Positions 1-12,700 of a stretch of DNA of 64,000 nucleotides are shown piece by piece; positions within the stretch are counted from its first letter, which is position 1, and every line of letters starts with the position of its first letter. The stretch is taken from assembly GCA_964006375.1 (NCBI GenBank), contig OZ023265.1:159910118-159974117 (forward strand). Direction: 5' to 3'. The notes below the pieces were generated by a model. That model was given only the letters and a program-made list of their open reading frames with translations. It made no database searches and was not told the origin of the DNA. The DNA is from Tillus elongatus (Eukaryota; Arthropoda; Insecta; Coleoptera; Cleridae). The translations under genes were made by a program, and so were the position numbers.

Positions 1-690
<690 letters not shown>

Positions 691-1213
691 TGAACTTTTT
701 TTTAATTTAAATTTAATTTGAATTAATTATCTGAAATAAAGTGTGTAAAATAAAGCAGTCCCAAAAAATTTAGAATATAAAAAACTATGAATACATATAA
801 TTTTATTAATTTGTATAAATGTATATAAAATATATAAATGTCAGCTTAAAAATAAACTGTAAGGATAAAAATCCCCAAAATAGTTTGATTAACATATCAA
901 CAGTAGACATGTTGTATATACATTTACAAATGTAAGGAACCTCGCAAAACAAAAAACAACACAATAACTATATACAATAATTAATAAACAGGTAATATAA
1001 ATACTTTAGCAAAAAGAAGATTGTTAACAAAAACATAAATAATTTTTTTTAATAAAGCAAAAAACAAAACAATATTTTTTTCAACAATTATAACAAAATG
1101 AATGTGTGTAATTGATTTAACTTATAGAAACTAACTTATAGAAACTAATTTCTACTATAAAAATCACGTTTCCAGTTAATATCACAAACAGCATGTAATC
1201 AACATCGATCTTA
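691..1213. other. AT-rich stretch downstream of Fadd, no gene seen
   Basis: No open frame or repeat end is recognisable. It lies just past the Fadd stop codon on the minus strand, so part of it should be the 3' untranslated region. Several TTTATT strings (AATAAA on the minus strand) could be poly(A) signals, but in sequence this AT-rich none stands out. Confidence 0.4.
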
Positions 1214-1530
1214 TTACGGAAAATTATCAAAAATATACTCAGCCTTTGATCTAAGATCCTTTCTCCGAGCTTTAACTAAAGCATCTAGTAATTTTGTGCG
1301 CCAATGTTTTGGATCACACATGATTTCTGAGTTGATAAGGATTTCCATGATTCGATCTTTAATAAATCTGTGCCTGGTTTCAAGATCATCTAACTGACCT
1401 TCGCGGATTCCTAATCTTCTACCAAGTTCTTTCCATTTGATACCAACATGTTGAGAGATTAAATCATAGACTCTATCTTTAGCACTCCAAGGTACAGTCG
1501 GTTGACTGGTGCTATGCCAGATGGGAATGC
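1214..1530 (-). CDS. Fadd: Fadd exon 3 (death domain, stop codon)
   Basis: The acceptor is TTGTTGTTTCAG just before 1530, and the frame ends with TAATAA at 1216-1211. It encodes about 104 residues: a short linker, then a six-helix-type death domain with WKELGRRLGIREGQLDDLE and a C-terminal Lys/Arg-rich helix (LLDALVKARRKDLRSKAEYI). There is no initiator Met of its own, so it is easily missed by ORF searches. Confidence 0.75.
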
Positions 1531-3666
1531 CTGAAACAACAAAGATAATAATAATAATAAAAATATTATATACTAATTGAATTTGATTTTACTTTGTACA
1601 AAGGAATGTTAAAATGATGTCCACCTAACCAGGAAATTTTTTTATTGAAATAACAAAATTTTATTTGTCGATCTTTTTTCTGTGATATACGATGGGGTCT
1701 CCAAAATAAACCGAAGTGACATGAGCCCTTTGGCCCATCGCCACTATTCACCCAACCTTTCCCCCTATGACTTTTTAGTGAATTGAGATCTTAACTTTTG
1801 AATTTATATATATATATATATATATACACTGATTGTTGTTGCCCTTACTTGGTGAAACTTGTCCATACTACATACAGACTTGGAGACTACTTCTCTGGCT
1901 TCACTGTTGGTTTTTGTAGGTGAAGGACGTAGCCAGCGTGTGAGCTAACTGGAGCAAGTGGCCCTTCGAATTCTGGATGTTCTAGGATGTTCTTCAATGC
2001 TTCTGTGACTATAGTTTCGCTGTCAAGCAGAACATCCTAGAACATCCAGAATTCGAAGGGCCACTTGCTCCAGTTAGCTGTTGGTTTGTAAACAAAAAAT
2101 TGATTATCAGAACATTTCTTATCGGAATGAGAGAAATGCGGTTTATTATTTCAGTTTATCGGTCGGTTTGATATTTGATAGTACTACCGAAAATTAATTT
2201 CAAAATGGTGTATTCTGTAGAAGAAAAAGTTAAAATAATGACTCTTTTTTTCAAAAACGATTCCTGTGCCAACCTACCGCAAATTTGTTTAATGAGCGAC
2301 ATCCGAACAGACATGTTAACAGAAAATACATTTTGGAGTTAGTTGCAAAGTTTCGACAAAGTGGTTCAGTAGCCAACAAAAAACGGGATCCTGAACGTGA
2401 ATTTCCGGTTAGAAATGAGACTACTGAGATGAAGTTTTAGGACAAATTGCTGCAGACCCATCTTTGAGCAAGAGAAAATTGGCCACTGTTTCAAACATCA
2501 AAAGAAGAACTATTCAGCGAATATTGAAGTCACATAAATTTCACCCATATAAAATTCACCTTGTACAACAACCGAATGAAGATAATTTTGATCGGCGGCT
2601 GGAGTTTTGTGAAGTTATGACTGCACGAATAGCTGATAACGGGGACTTTCTGTTCAATATCTGTTTTTCAGACGAGTGTACGTTTTTATTAAACCCTACA
2701 GTCAATCGTCATAATTGTCGTTATTGGGCAGATAATAATCCAAGAAATTTTCACGAAGTCCACACTCAAACTCCACAGAAATTGAATGTCTGGACTGGCA
2801 TTTTTGGAGACCGTTTAATCGGACCAATTTTTCTTGATGGCAATTTGAGTGGCGAAACGTATTTGGAGTTACTAGAAGATATCGTTTACCCTCTACTAAT
2901 TGACATTGTTGAAAATGATGATCGCTATCTAGAAAATCAATTAGTGTTTCAACAAGATGGAGCTCCTCCGCATTTTTCACAATGTGTTAGGGAGTTTTTG
3001 AACAGAGAGTTTCCAGGACAATGAATTAGGCGTAGAGGTGCTATTGAGTGGCCCCTTAGATCACCGGATTTAACTCCTTTAGACTTCTTTCTATGGGGCC
3101 ATTTAAAGAGTAGAATTTATGCAACAGAACCGGAGTCTCTGGAAGAATTACGACGACGCATTGTTGAAGAATGCCGTCTAATAACTCCACAAATGCTCCA
3201 GAATGTCAGAGCTCGTTTTGAACAAAATTTGTACTTTTGTATGGAAGCTGGTGGTCAACAATTTGAACACTTACTTAACTGAATAAACATTTTTAAACGT
3301 TTGGTTTTGTTTTTTTAATTATTTTTTTTAACGAAAAATTGACTAATTAGTGCATTTCTTATCACAATGAATGAAATACATTCTTGTAACTGCAACTGTG
3401 AATAATTTTTAAACGAGTTGATAAAACTTAAAAAAATAATAGTGTGCTGAATTCAGAAAAGAAAGAGCTTTCAAATGATGTAACAGTCGATCCATGTTCC
3501 CTATTTAAAATATAAGGGTTGTTATCACCACCCTTAAGGGGTTGATGTGACAAAGTGGAGTTTCATGTCAAAACATGCCCCACTCAATATTAAAATTGAC
3601 GTATTTCAGCGTTTCTTAAAAAAAATTCTCTGGATGCAAATCGGTCTGTTTCGTTTTGAATGTGCC

Positions 3667-3753
<87 letters not shown>

Positions 3754-6700
3754 ACAGATCTCCCCATTAGTGAATTTTTTTAAACAAAATTCACTAAAAA
3801 CGTTAAATACAATTAGACCTTAAATTAGATGTAAATTCAGAAAACGCAGAAACATACAGGTTTTCAATTGAAATAAAGACGTTGGTATTATTTCTAAGCC
3901 AGCCTGTATAGTTACACAGTTACTTGTCAAAAGTAAATTTAAGTATAATAATAGTAGTTCTCGAAATATTGGCAATATTCCACACTTTTTTACACCTGTA
4001 TATAGGAACTACAAGGTAAGTATATTATTGCATTTAAAATACAGCTTACACGATTCTGTTTGATTCAGTCTAAGAAATCCCCGAATAGCTCTTTTTAAAA
4101 TGAGAAACATTTTCGCCACTTCTGTTGACACACCCCAGAATATTATCCCATATCGACACAGTGATTCCACTTAAACATGATATGCAGTAAGTGCTGACTT
4201 CATTCACACAATCCTACTGATTATTCTTAAGGCAAAGCAATATTTTGTTGTAGATCGTACTAGATTATCCATGTAAATTCTCCAGTCAAGTCGTGCATCC
4301 AGGTGTAAACCCAAAAATTTACATGAGTCTGAAGTGTCCAGATTACTGTCACCATCAACACAAATATATTTTCTAATTTTTCTGATTGTTCAACATTCTT
4401 GTCAATTACTTTCTTTTAACATTCTTTGAATATTTTCTTTTTGCTTTATTTTGAATTGTGAAATGGGAGATAATATAAGTTGCCTCAAAATATACCACTG
4501 ACACTGTTTTTAGGCAAGTTTTGCATAATATTATTGTCTCACAATGAACCATATTGTGTCAAAATTGTTGATTATGTAACATGAAATGGTCCATAACAAG
4601 ATTTTTTGTGTGAACGGTCGACTTAACCGCAACTACATATAACGTGATTATAAAAGAATAATTTATTTATTATTTTTTATTTCAACAACACACCACGTGG
4701 GGCTTACAGCCTAAATACTATCGTACCGTGGGTGTCGATAAGGAGGAAAGAGGCAACTTGTTAATTCTGGACTTGGAGGTTCGGGGGAGGAGGAAAAACA
4801 TGTGCCGGCAAGGAATTCCAAAAACTTGGAAGTCCTCGGGACAAAAGAGCGGGAATAACAAGATGTTCTATATCTGGTGACCTGGATAGTAAAAGGGTGC
4901 ATTCGCTCTGTTCCCCTGGTAGATCAGTTGGGGGCAGCAGGCGCAGGAACTATGGAAGAAAGCTCCTCTGAGCAGTGCCCGTGCAGATATCTATAAGAGA
5001 GAGAGAGGTCACCAACGGCACGTCGGTGGGCAAGGGAAGGCAGCCTTTGGGTGAGGGTAGGGTCACCGATGAGACGTATAGCTCTCTTTTGAATGGAATC
5101 CAGGATAGCGAGTGTAGAAGCGGCAGCTGCACCCCAGATGTGGGAGCAGTATTCGAGGTTTGGCCTTATTTGTGAAGTATATAAGGTATAGAGATTAGCT
5201 GGTGAAAAGTATTTGCGAGCCCGGAAGAGGAAACCTAATTTCTTAGCAGTCGCTTCTGCAATTGATGTGACATGTTGGTGCCAATTGAGATTTCGATCCA
5301 CAGAAATGCCAACAAGTGAAAAGGACTCATTACTTTGAATAACTTGGTTGTTTATTGTGATGGGTCTAGGGCTGGTGTATCTTTTATGAGAAATAAAGCA
5401 AGACTGAAGCAAGCAAGATATGACCTAAAAACAGTTGTACATACCTTAATAAAGTTAAACAATGTGGTATATTTTGTTTTTAATAACCTTTCAATGATAA
5501 ACACAATTAAAACGTTTCGATTTGCAACAGAAACGTATATTTTTGCACCTGAGGTTATGATTGTTGTTTCGTTGACATATTTGATGCAGATAGGCGGTGT
5601 CGTCAGTTCCTGAAGGTCAGGTCGGCAGGATTGTGTGTAAAAAGCATTTTAGATCTTTTATTTCATTAAACCGACAAAACACTCTTGGGATTAAATATTA
5701 AATGTGGCAACGCTGCTGAAAATTGACAGTTCGAAACGTGCAAATCATGTTTTTGAGAATTTAATTTCTCAATTAATCTGTTATTTATGGATTTTCCGTA
5801 ATTTTTTTGGTATACCAATTTTTTTGCAGTTTATTACTCTACGTTACATACGCTTTTTTTTTGGGGTGTAAAGTTAGTTCGCCTCCCCGTGGTGCACCCT
5901 GGATAGCGTCTACTATTAGACGTGAACTAAATGAACTAACCAAACCGTAACCCTTCCTAGTCATGTCTTAGGAGGACCGGGAATGCTTGCCTTAATTGGC
6001 CGGCATTGCGAGGAGAGTCCTCTATAAAAAACCCACATCGCAAGGTCGTTGGCGGGTTGGTGCCGAGGCGATGATGCTTCTGGCCGATATGGCCGAGCAT
6101 TGGCAGGATGGTAATTCTGTCGCTAACGTTAACCCTCCCCAGGGAAACCGGGCGACCTCCCTGTGTAAATGCCTATTCATGGGATGCGGGGCTCTTCCAT
6201 GGAGGTCTATTTTCCCTTGCTGCTCGTGGGACCAAACATGGACACGACTTACACAGACCCAATAGAGGAGGTGGCAGGATTCAACCTTCCACTGGAACCT
6301 CCAGAGGGAAACAACAGGGGAAAGGAAAGTCCACCCCTAGGACGACTACCAAAGGTAGACCCTCCTATAGGAAGCTTGGTTATCGAGCTCCTAAAAAGGA
6401 GGAGGAACCTGCACCATAATTCCCTTTTCCTTTAAGCTCCTTAAACTACTCCTTTTTCCTCCATACATTCCTATATTCCTACCCCCATGCCCACCAACTT
6501 AAGGTGCATTCAAGCTAATCTGCATCATGCTAAGGCTGCGACATACCTCCTTAGCATGAAATTAAAGGAAGAGCAAATAGATATTGCTCTTCTCCAAGAG
6601 CCCTGGACCGCTAATTCGGAACGAACTAAAGGGCTGGGTAACACTTCTGGTAAGATAGTAGAGGTGGGCTCTGGTACTAACCCCAGAGCCTGTATCTGGA

Positions 6701-9700
6701 TCAGAAACAACTTGCAGTATTTTACACTTTCAGAGTACTGCACCAAGGACATGGCATCCATCCATCTCGTGATCACATCCGGGGGGACCAGGCTGGAAGT
6801 AGTGGCCTGTTCGGCCTATTTCCCTGGAGACAGAGATGCAGAACAACCACCTCCAGCAGAGGTGCGGAAATTGATCGCCTACTGCAAGAGGAACAACTAT
6901 CACCTCGTAATGGGGTGTGATGCGAACTCCCATCACTTGGCTTGGGGGAGCACGGACACTAACAGACGAGGTGAATCACTATTCGAATACATTTTAGGGG
7001 AGGAGCTGGTTGTCAACAACATAGGCTCGGAACCCACCTTTCTTACAGCTAACCGGAGAGAGGTTTTAGATCTTACGATCAGCTCAAGGCTTTTGAGCTC
7101 AAAAATCCTCAAATGGAGGGTGTCGTCTGAACCCTCATGTTCAGACCATGCCCATATCCTATTTGAAATTGAAACAGGCCCTAGACCTGTGTTGGAGTAT
7201 CGGGACCCGAGGAGGACGGATTGGGAGGGATACAAACAGTCCCTCGCCGGCAGACTTGGGTCCGCAATCCCCACAGTGAGGGATCGTGATGAGATCGGGA
7301 TTGCGGCCGAACAGGTTAGGGAAGCTGTGGTCTCTGCCTATCACGAAAACTGTCCACTGAGGTCAAAGAGAGACAGTCGGGGGTCTACTTGGTGGAATAA
7401 TAACCTCGATAAACTACGAAGAGAAGTTAGACGTCTCTTCAATCGTTCTAAGATTACAGGCAACTGGGAGCAATATAAAACTGCTCTAACACATTATAAT
7501 AAAGAGATCAGGAACGCTAAGAGGGAGTCCTGGAGGAGGTTCTGCGGGGACATTAATAATTTGCCCAGCAGCGCCAGAATCCACAGGATTCTCTCACGCG
7601 ACCGGGTACAGGAACTGGGATCGATAAAACGACCAGATGGTTCCTTTACTGAATCTCGGAAAGAAACGTTAGAGCTCTTAGCACACACACACTTTCCAGA
7701 TTGTCTGATCCTGAGCAACGGTGAGGTCCTACCAGCTGAGGGACGATCTAAACGCCCCCAAAGGGAGGACTGGCTAGTCGCTCGGAGAATAGTTACAGCC
7801 TCGGCAGTGGAGTGTGCTGTGAATCATTTCCAGCCATTCAAGTCGCCAGGGGAGGATGGGGTGGTACCGGTCCTACTACAAAAGGGACTGGAGATTCTCC
7901 TACCCTTCCTTATCAGGCTGTTCAGAGCCAGTCTGGCCTGGAACTATATTCCTTCCAGCTGGACGGTGGTTAGGGGGGTTTACATTCCCAAATTGGGACG
8001 TAATGACCTCCTACCTACTTCACTGAGACCTCTCAGTATTACATCATTCCTCCTGAAGGGATTGGAAAAAATACTGGACGGACACATTAGGGGGAACATC
8101 TTACCCAAGAACCCCCTAAATACCCACCAGTATGCCTATCAAACTGGCAAATCAACTGAGTTAGCGCTCAATAACCTCGTCGAGAAGATCACACACTCTC
8201 TGGAAAATGGAGAGGTTGCGGTGGCGGCATTTCTCGACATAGAAGGAGCATTTAATAATGCATTACCGATCTCCCTCTACGAGGCCACTATCGCTAGGGG
8301 GGTGGAACCTACCATCTGTGGCTGGATCGGAAACATGCTGCACAATCGGACCATTATTACCTCATTACGGGGAGAGGTGGTCAGCGTTAGGGCTGCGAGA
8401 GGGTGTCCTCAGGGGGGCGTTCTATCCCCCCTGTTGTGGTCCCTCTTTGTGGACGACCTGCTGGCTATCCTCGGACTCTGGGAGGTTGAGGTCCAGGCAT
8501 ATGCGGATGATCTCGTCATAATGGTTAGAGGCAAATCTGAGGAGGAACTGTCTAGTACTCTTCAAGAAGCACTAAATGTAGTCAATGATTGGTGCCGTGG
8601 GGAACAGATGTCTGTGAACCCTCGCAAAACGATCATTGTCCCGTTCACCAGAAAAAGAAGGTTGGACAAATTAAAACGACCTAATCTTATGGGGGAAAAC
8701 ATTCCATTTTCGGACCAAGCAAAATATCTGGGAGTTATCCTAGATAAGAAGCTCAACTGGGACAGACAGTTAGAAAATGTTATCTGCAGGGCTAAGATGT
8801 CCCTGTGGACCTGCCGGAGAATCTGTGGGAACAACTGGGGAACAAACCCCCAACAGATGTACTGGCTCTATGTAGTGGTTATCAGACCTATGATAACATA
8901 TGGAGCCATAGTTTGGTGGCCTAAGGTACTTCGTGGTACCGCGAGGGCCAAACTGGCTCACCTACAGAGACAAGCATGTCTGATGATAACGGGAGCGATA
9001 AGCACCGCACCATCAGTCGCTCTGGAGGTCCTCCTCAATATTCCCCCACTTCACATATGGTTGGAGAGGGTGGCGAGGTGGACAACGTACAGACTAATAC
9101 AAACGGCAGATAACATGCCGAGGGAAGTCAGTCTGAGGGGGTCCAGACTCCTTGATGACAGTGATTGTCACAGGATTCTGGGAATGGTCTCGGACTTGAT
9201 GCCTACAAAAATCAGCAGAGATCTGTCTTTCAAGACCGTCCTCCCGGAAAGGGAGGACTGGGACCGGAACCAATCGACCCTGTTGAGAGCGGACCTCTGC
9301 TGGTACTCTGACGGCTCCAAAACCAATATGGGAGTAGGAGCCGGCGCATATGGGGGCAGCACCGATGCTAGACTATCAGCTAGCCTCGGCAAGTACGCAA
9401 CCATACACCAGGCAGAAGTTTATGCCATCGAGATGTGTGCAAGGGAAAGCTTAAAAGACCTATGCACAAACAAATCGATAAAGATATATGCAGATAGCCA
9501 AGCTGCAATAAAGGCTCTTGGTTCCTACCGGTGCAATTCAAAGACGGTATGGAGTTGTAAATCTGCCCTTAACGAATTGGGCAGCTGTAATGAGGTGTCG
9601 CTGGTCTGGATACCGGGTCACTCGGACCATGATGGCAACGTTGCGGCAGACACGCTTGCCAGGAGTGGTGCCCAGTGTGACTTTGTCGGACCAGAACCGG

Positions 9701-12700
9701 TGCTGGGAATAACATCTTGCACAGCAAAACGCACCTTAAAGACCTGGACAGATAGAAGGACAATTCAATATTGGCAAAATCTTCCAGGATTAGCTCACTC
9801 TAAGGCCTTCATAAATGGCCTGTCTGAGTCAAGGGCTAAGAAACTTCTAGAGTTGAACAGACAACAACTGAGTACTCTAGTCGGCCTGTATACAGGACAC
9901 TGTCGCTTGCGGCATCACATGCACCGTATTGGGATCGGTCAGGAGACCGAGTGCCGGCTGTGTATGGAGAATGACGAAACAGCAGAGCATGTGCTGTGTT
10001 CCTGTCCGGCAGCGGACAGGACTAGATACCTGCTCTTTGGCAAGGTAAAGCTTGCTCCAGAGGATCTGGATCAACTTTCGCCCGCAAAGGTTATCGACCT
10101 CTGTAGGAGGCTGGATTTGTTGGGCGAAATATAGACATTAGGCGTGAGCCACAATAGACCTTATGGTCGCGGTGGAGGGACCGATATGGACCACTCACAA
10201 ACTAACCTAACCTAACCTAACCTACATACGCTTTCTTGTGGTGTGCGTCGTTTTGGTAATTTCCGGTTGCGGTTAAGTCGACGGTCCCCTTTTTTAAATT
10301 TTAGAAAAAAGGAATTATGATTATAATTATGACTATTTAAAGGTTTTTTGAATTGGATGAAGTGTAAAATCATAATAGTCACTGTTAAATTTTGAGAATT
10401 TATGTCCCACTATATGGACAACTACCTTAGTTAATGCAACGATTAATATTTTCAATGTCTTTGTGAATTTAATATTATTATATTAATTGTTCAAGTATTT
10501 CACAAATATCTTCAGTTGTCCATTTCTTCCTGAAAATTCTAATCAAATTTCATCTAAATATCTGCAGATATATGTTAACTAATAGGGTTTGTTATCTTGT
10601 TCCACAGAACACTCCCTATAGAAGTTTCACCTAAATGGAGCTAACCTGGACTTTATTATGGCTCTAGTTTGGACATCGCATATAGTAGATGTCGCTAGTA
10701 GTGCCACAATTCTACTGAACAAGCTGTTCAGTGCGCCATTTTATCATACATTCAAAATTCAAATGTTTTGAATACAAAAAGTGTTTGTTCGCTTTTAGTT
10801 CTTTCATTGTATAATTATAATACAAGTTTGTTGCTAAACGTTTCTTTTAATTAAGTTTTACCCATATTAACTTTTAGTGGATACTTTACAGTGTTTTCAT
10901 TGTTCGTCGGTTTTGTGTTTTAAAGGTGTGTTTTTTGTGTGAATCAAAATATGATCGTTATCATAAGCTTTGTGTTTAAACAATCATGTAATTTCAATTC
11001 TATTTTCAGTTTTCTTATCAAAAAGCAAGGTGCTCTCATTGTTCAAGGTGTTTTGGTGAAACATAATTACAACTGTGTTAGTTTTCAGGCAAGTTTAGAA
11101 CGTTTTAGTAGTTCATAAGTTATAAGTAAATAATGTTTTCTTACATAAGCTTTGTGGATATATGATACCAACCAAGAAAACGATTTATTGTTAATTGTGT
11201 TCTGGGGTGCCTGGAATTATTTAAAAGACATCGTTTTTCGTTGAAATCATCTGAAGACCATTTTGATGACTGGGTGAAAGCTGTACAAACCCCAAAGATG
11301 GTTGGTTTATATCCACAAGCCATTTACGATAAATGTTATATTTGTGATCGTCATTTCGTTAAATAAAGTATCTGAAATGAGAAGAGGCCTGAAAAAAACT
11401 GCTGTTCCCATATTACATCTTCCTTTGAGTAAGTATTCATATATTTTAAAGTGCAAATAAAAATTTATATTTCTATTTATACAACATCTCAAAAGTGAAC
11501 AATGGATCGGGTGGATTCGGAAGGCGACCAGAAAGCCTGATAGTGTACACTGTTGCTAGATGAATATTACCAAGTGTCATTTTAAATAAAGAAGGAAATT
11601 AAAGGGTGAACAAATGTTTTTCTAATAAATGACAATATGACGTCATTTATACATACCCTAAAAGAAGGAAAAACCAACCTTGCCATACATTGTGGTCATG
11701 TGAGCATATAATGTAATAGTGTACAAGCACCAGACTGCTGTAATATACCTACCTATCGATAAGGAATGGCAATATATACTTCATCTTACTTTTAGAATTA
11801 AAATGGTTTTTAAATAAATGTAATAGGAATACTGTTTAGGTTTCTAAATAAATGTAATAGTAATACTGTTCTAATAAAACACAAGTGTACCTTATCTTGT
11901 TTGATTTTCCATTAATCATAACGATAGTAAAAACTGAAGCTACAAGTGTTAGAAGATCTAAATTGCCAATTAATTTTTCCTATGATTGCAAAGCTTAAAA
12001 CAGGCATATGTGCGTTATTAAAACATAACTTGTTTTGCTTTCACTATAAAAATCATTAAAAAAATTATTTGGCTAATTTAACCTCTTTACTGGCAGTGGT
12101 ATAAAATTAAATAGAATTTATTTGGATTTGCTAAAAGAAAATGAAATCAAATTTCCCGCGTGTGACTGAAATCATCGTATCCGCCAGAGGCGCTGCAATA
12201 TTGTTCAAAACGCCAGCATTGGAGTTTCCCTTCTATAGGGGGTGTTCTGTGTCTTGTTCTCATTTTTTGTTAATTTCTATTAGAACATGTTATTGCTGTC
12301 ACACTTTACCTATAAAGCTTGTTAAAAGCAGTTAAGAACTGTGCAGCTTACAGATGCCTATATCTGGGAAATATCTTACAACAGCTGTGAGGAGTGTGAA
12401 CAACAGCTACAGAATACCTATATGAATAAACCTAGTAGATTATACATTATCCAATCCCAATAAAAAATAGAATCAAAATGCTGTGTAATAATATAAATTA
12501 ATGATGTATTAAGGCACTTACTGTTGATTCCAGGTCTCAGTACATTCTGCTGGGGAAAAGCAGCAGGTGGAGGTGGAGTGATATTCACGAAACCTGCAAT
12601 GTTCCCTGGAATAAAAACTATGTGTAATATGAATTAATGACTAATTGAGGGGCTTACTGTTTATTTCAGCATTTTGTTGGGGAAAAACTGGAGGTGGAGG

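Larger units (their letters stand above)
1777..3795. mobile_element. TA-HINE repeat with two left ends, filled by later insertions
   Basis: A decayed left end starts at 1777 (TTAGTGAATTGAGATCTTAAC) and leads into (TA)n at 1806-1825. A second left end in reverse orientation lies at 3752-3795 (AACACAGATCTCCCCATTAGTG), next to (TA)n 3671-3751. Between the two TA tracts sit a Penelope piece and a rosa element. The layout equals the uninterrupted copy at 33939-34170, so the insertions most likely entered its TA tract. Confidence 0.6.

Noticed and set aside
1946..2079. A microRNA precursor hairpin
   Set aside because: The fold is explained by inverted Penelope terminal sequence; arms are too long and perfect and recur at 52597-53771.
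5996..6435. ORF1 of the LINE
   Set aside because: Three overlapping short frames, none with zinc knuckles or a stable domain; more likely leader sequence or a degraded ORF1.
6933..7274. Minus-strand and alternative-frame ORFs overlapping 6487-10134
   Set aside because: Shadows of the LINE ORF; no domain and no independent support.
10203..10222. An interstitial telomere
   Set aside because: Only four TAACC units, and they lie inside a target duplication as the tail of a LINE.
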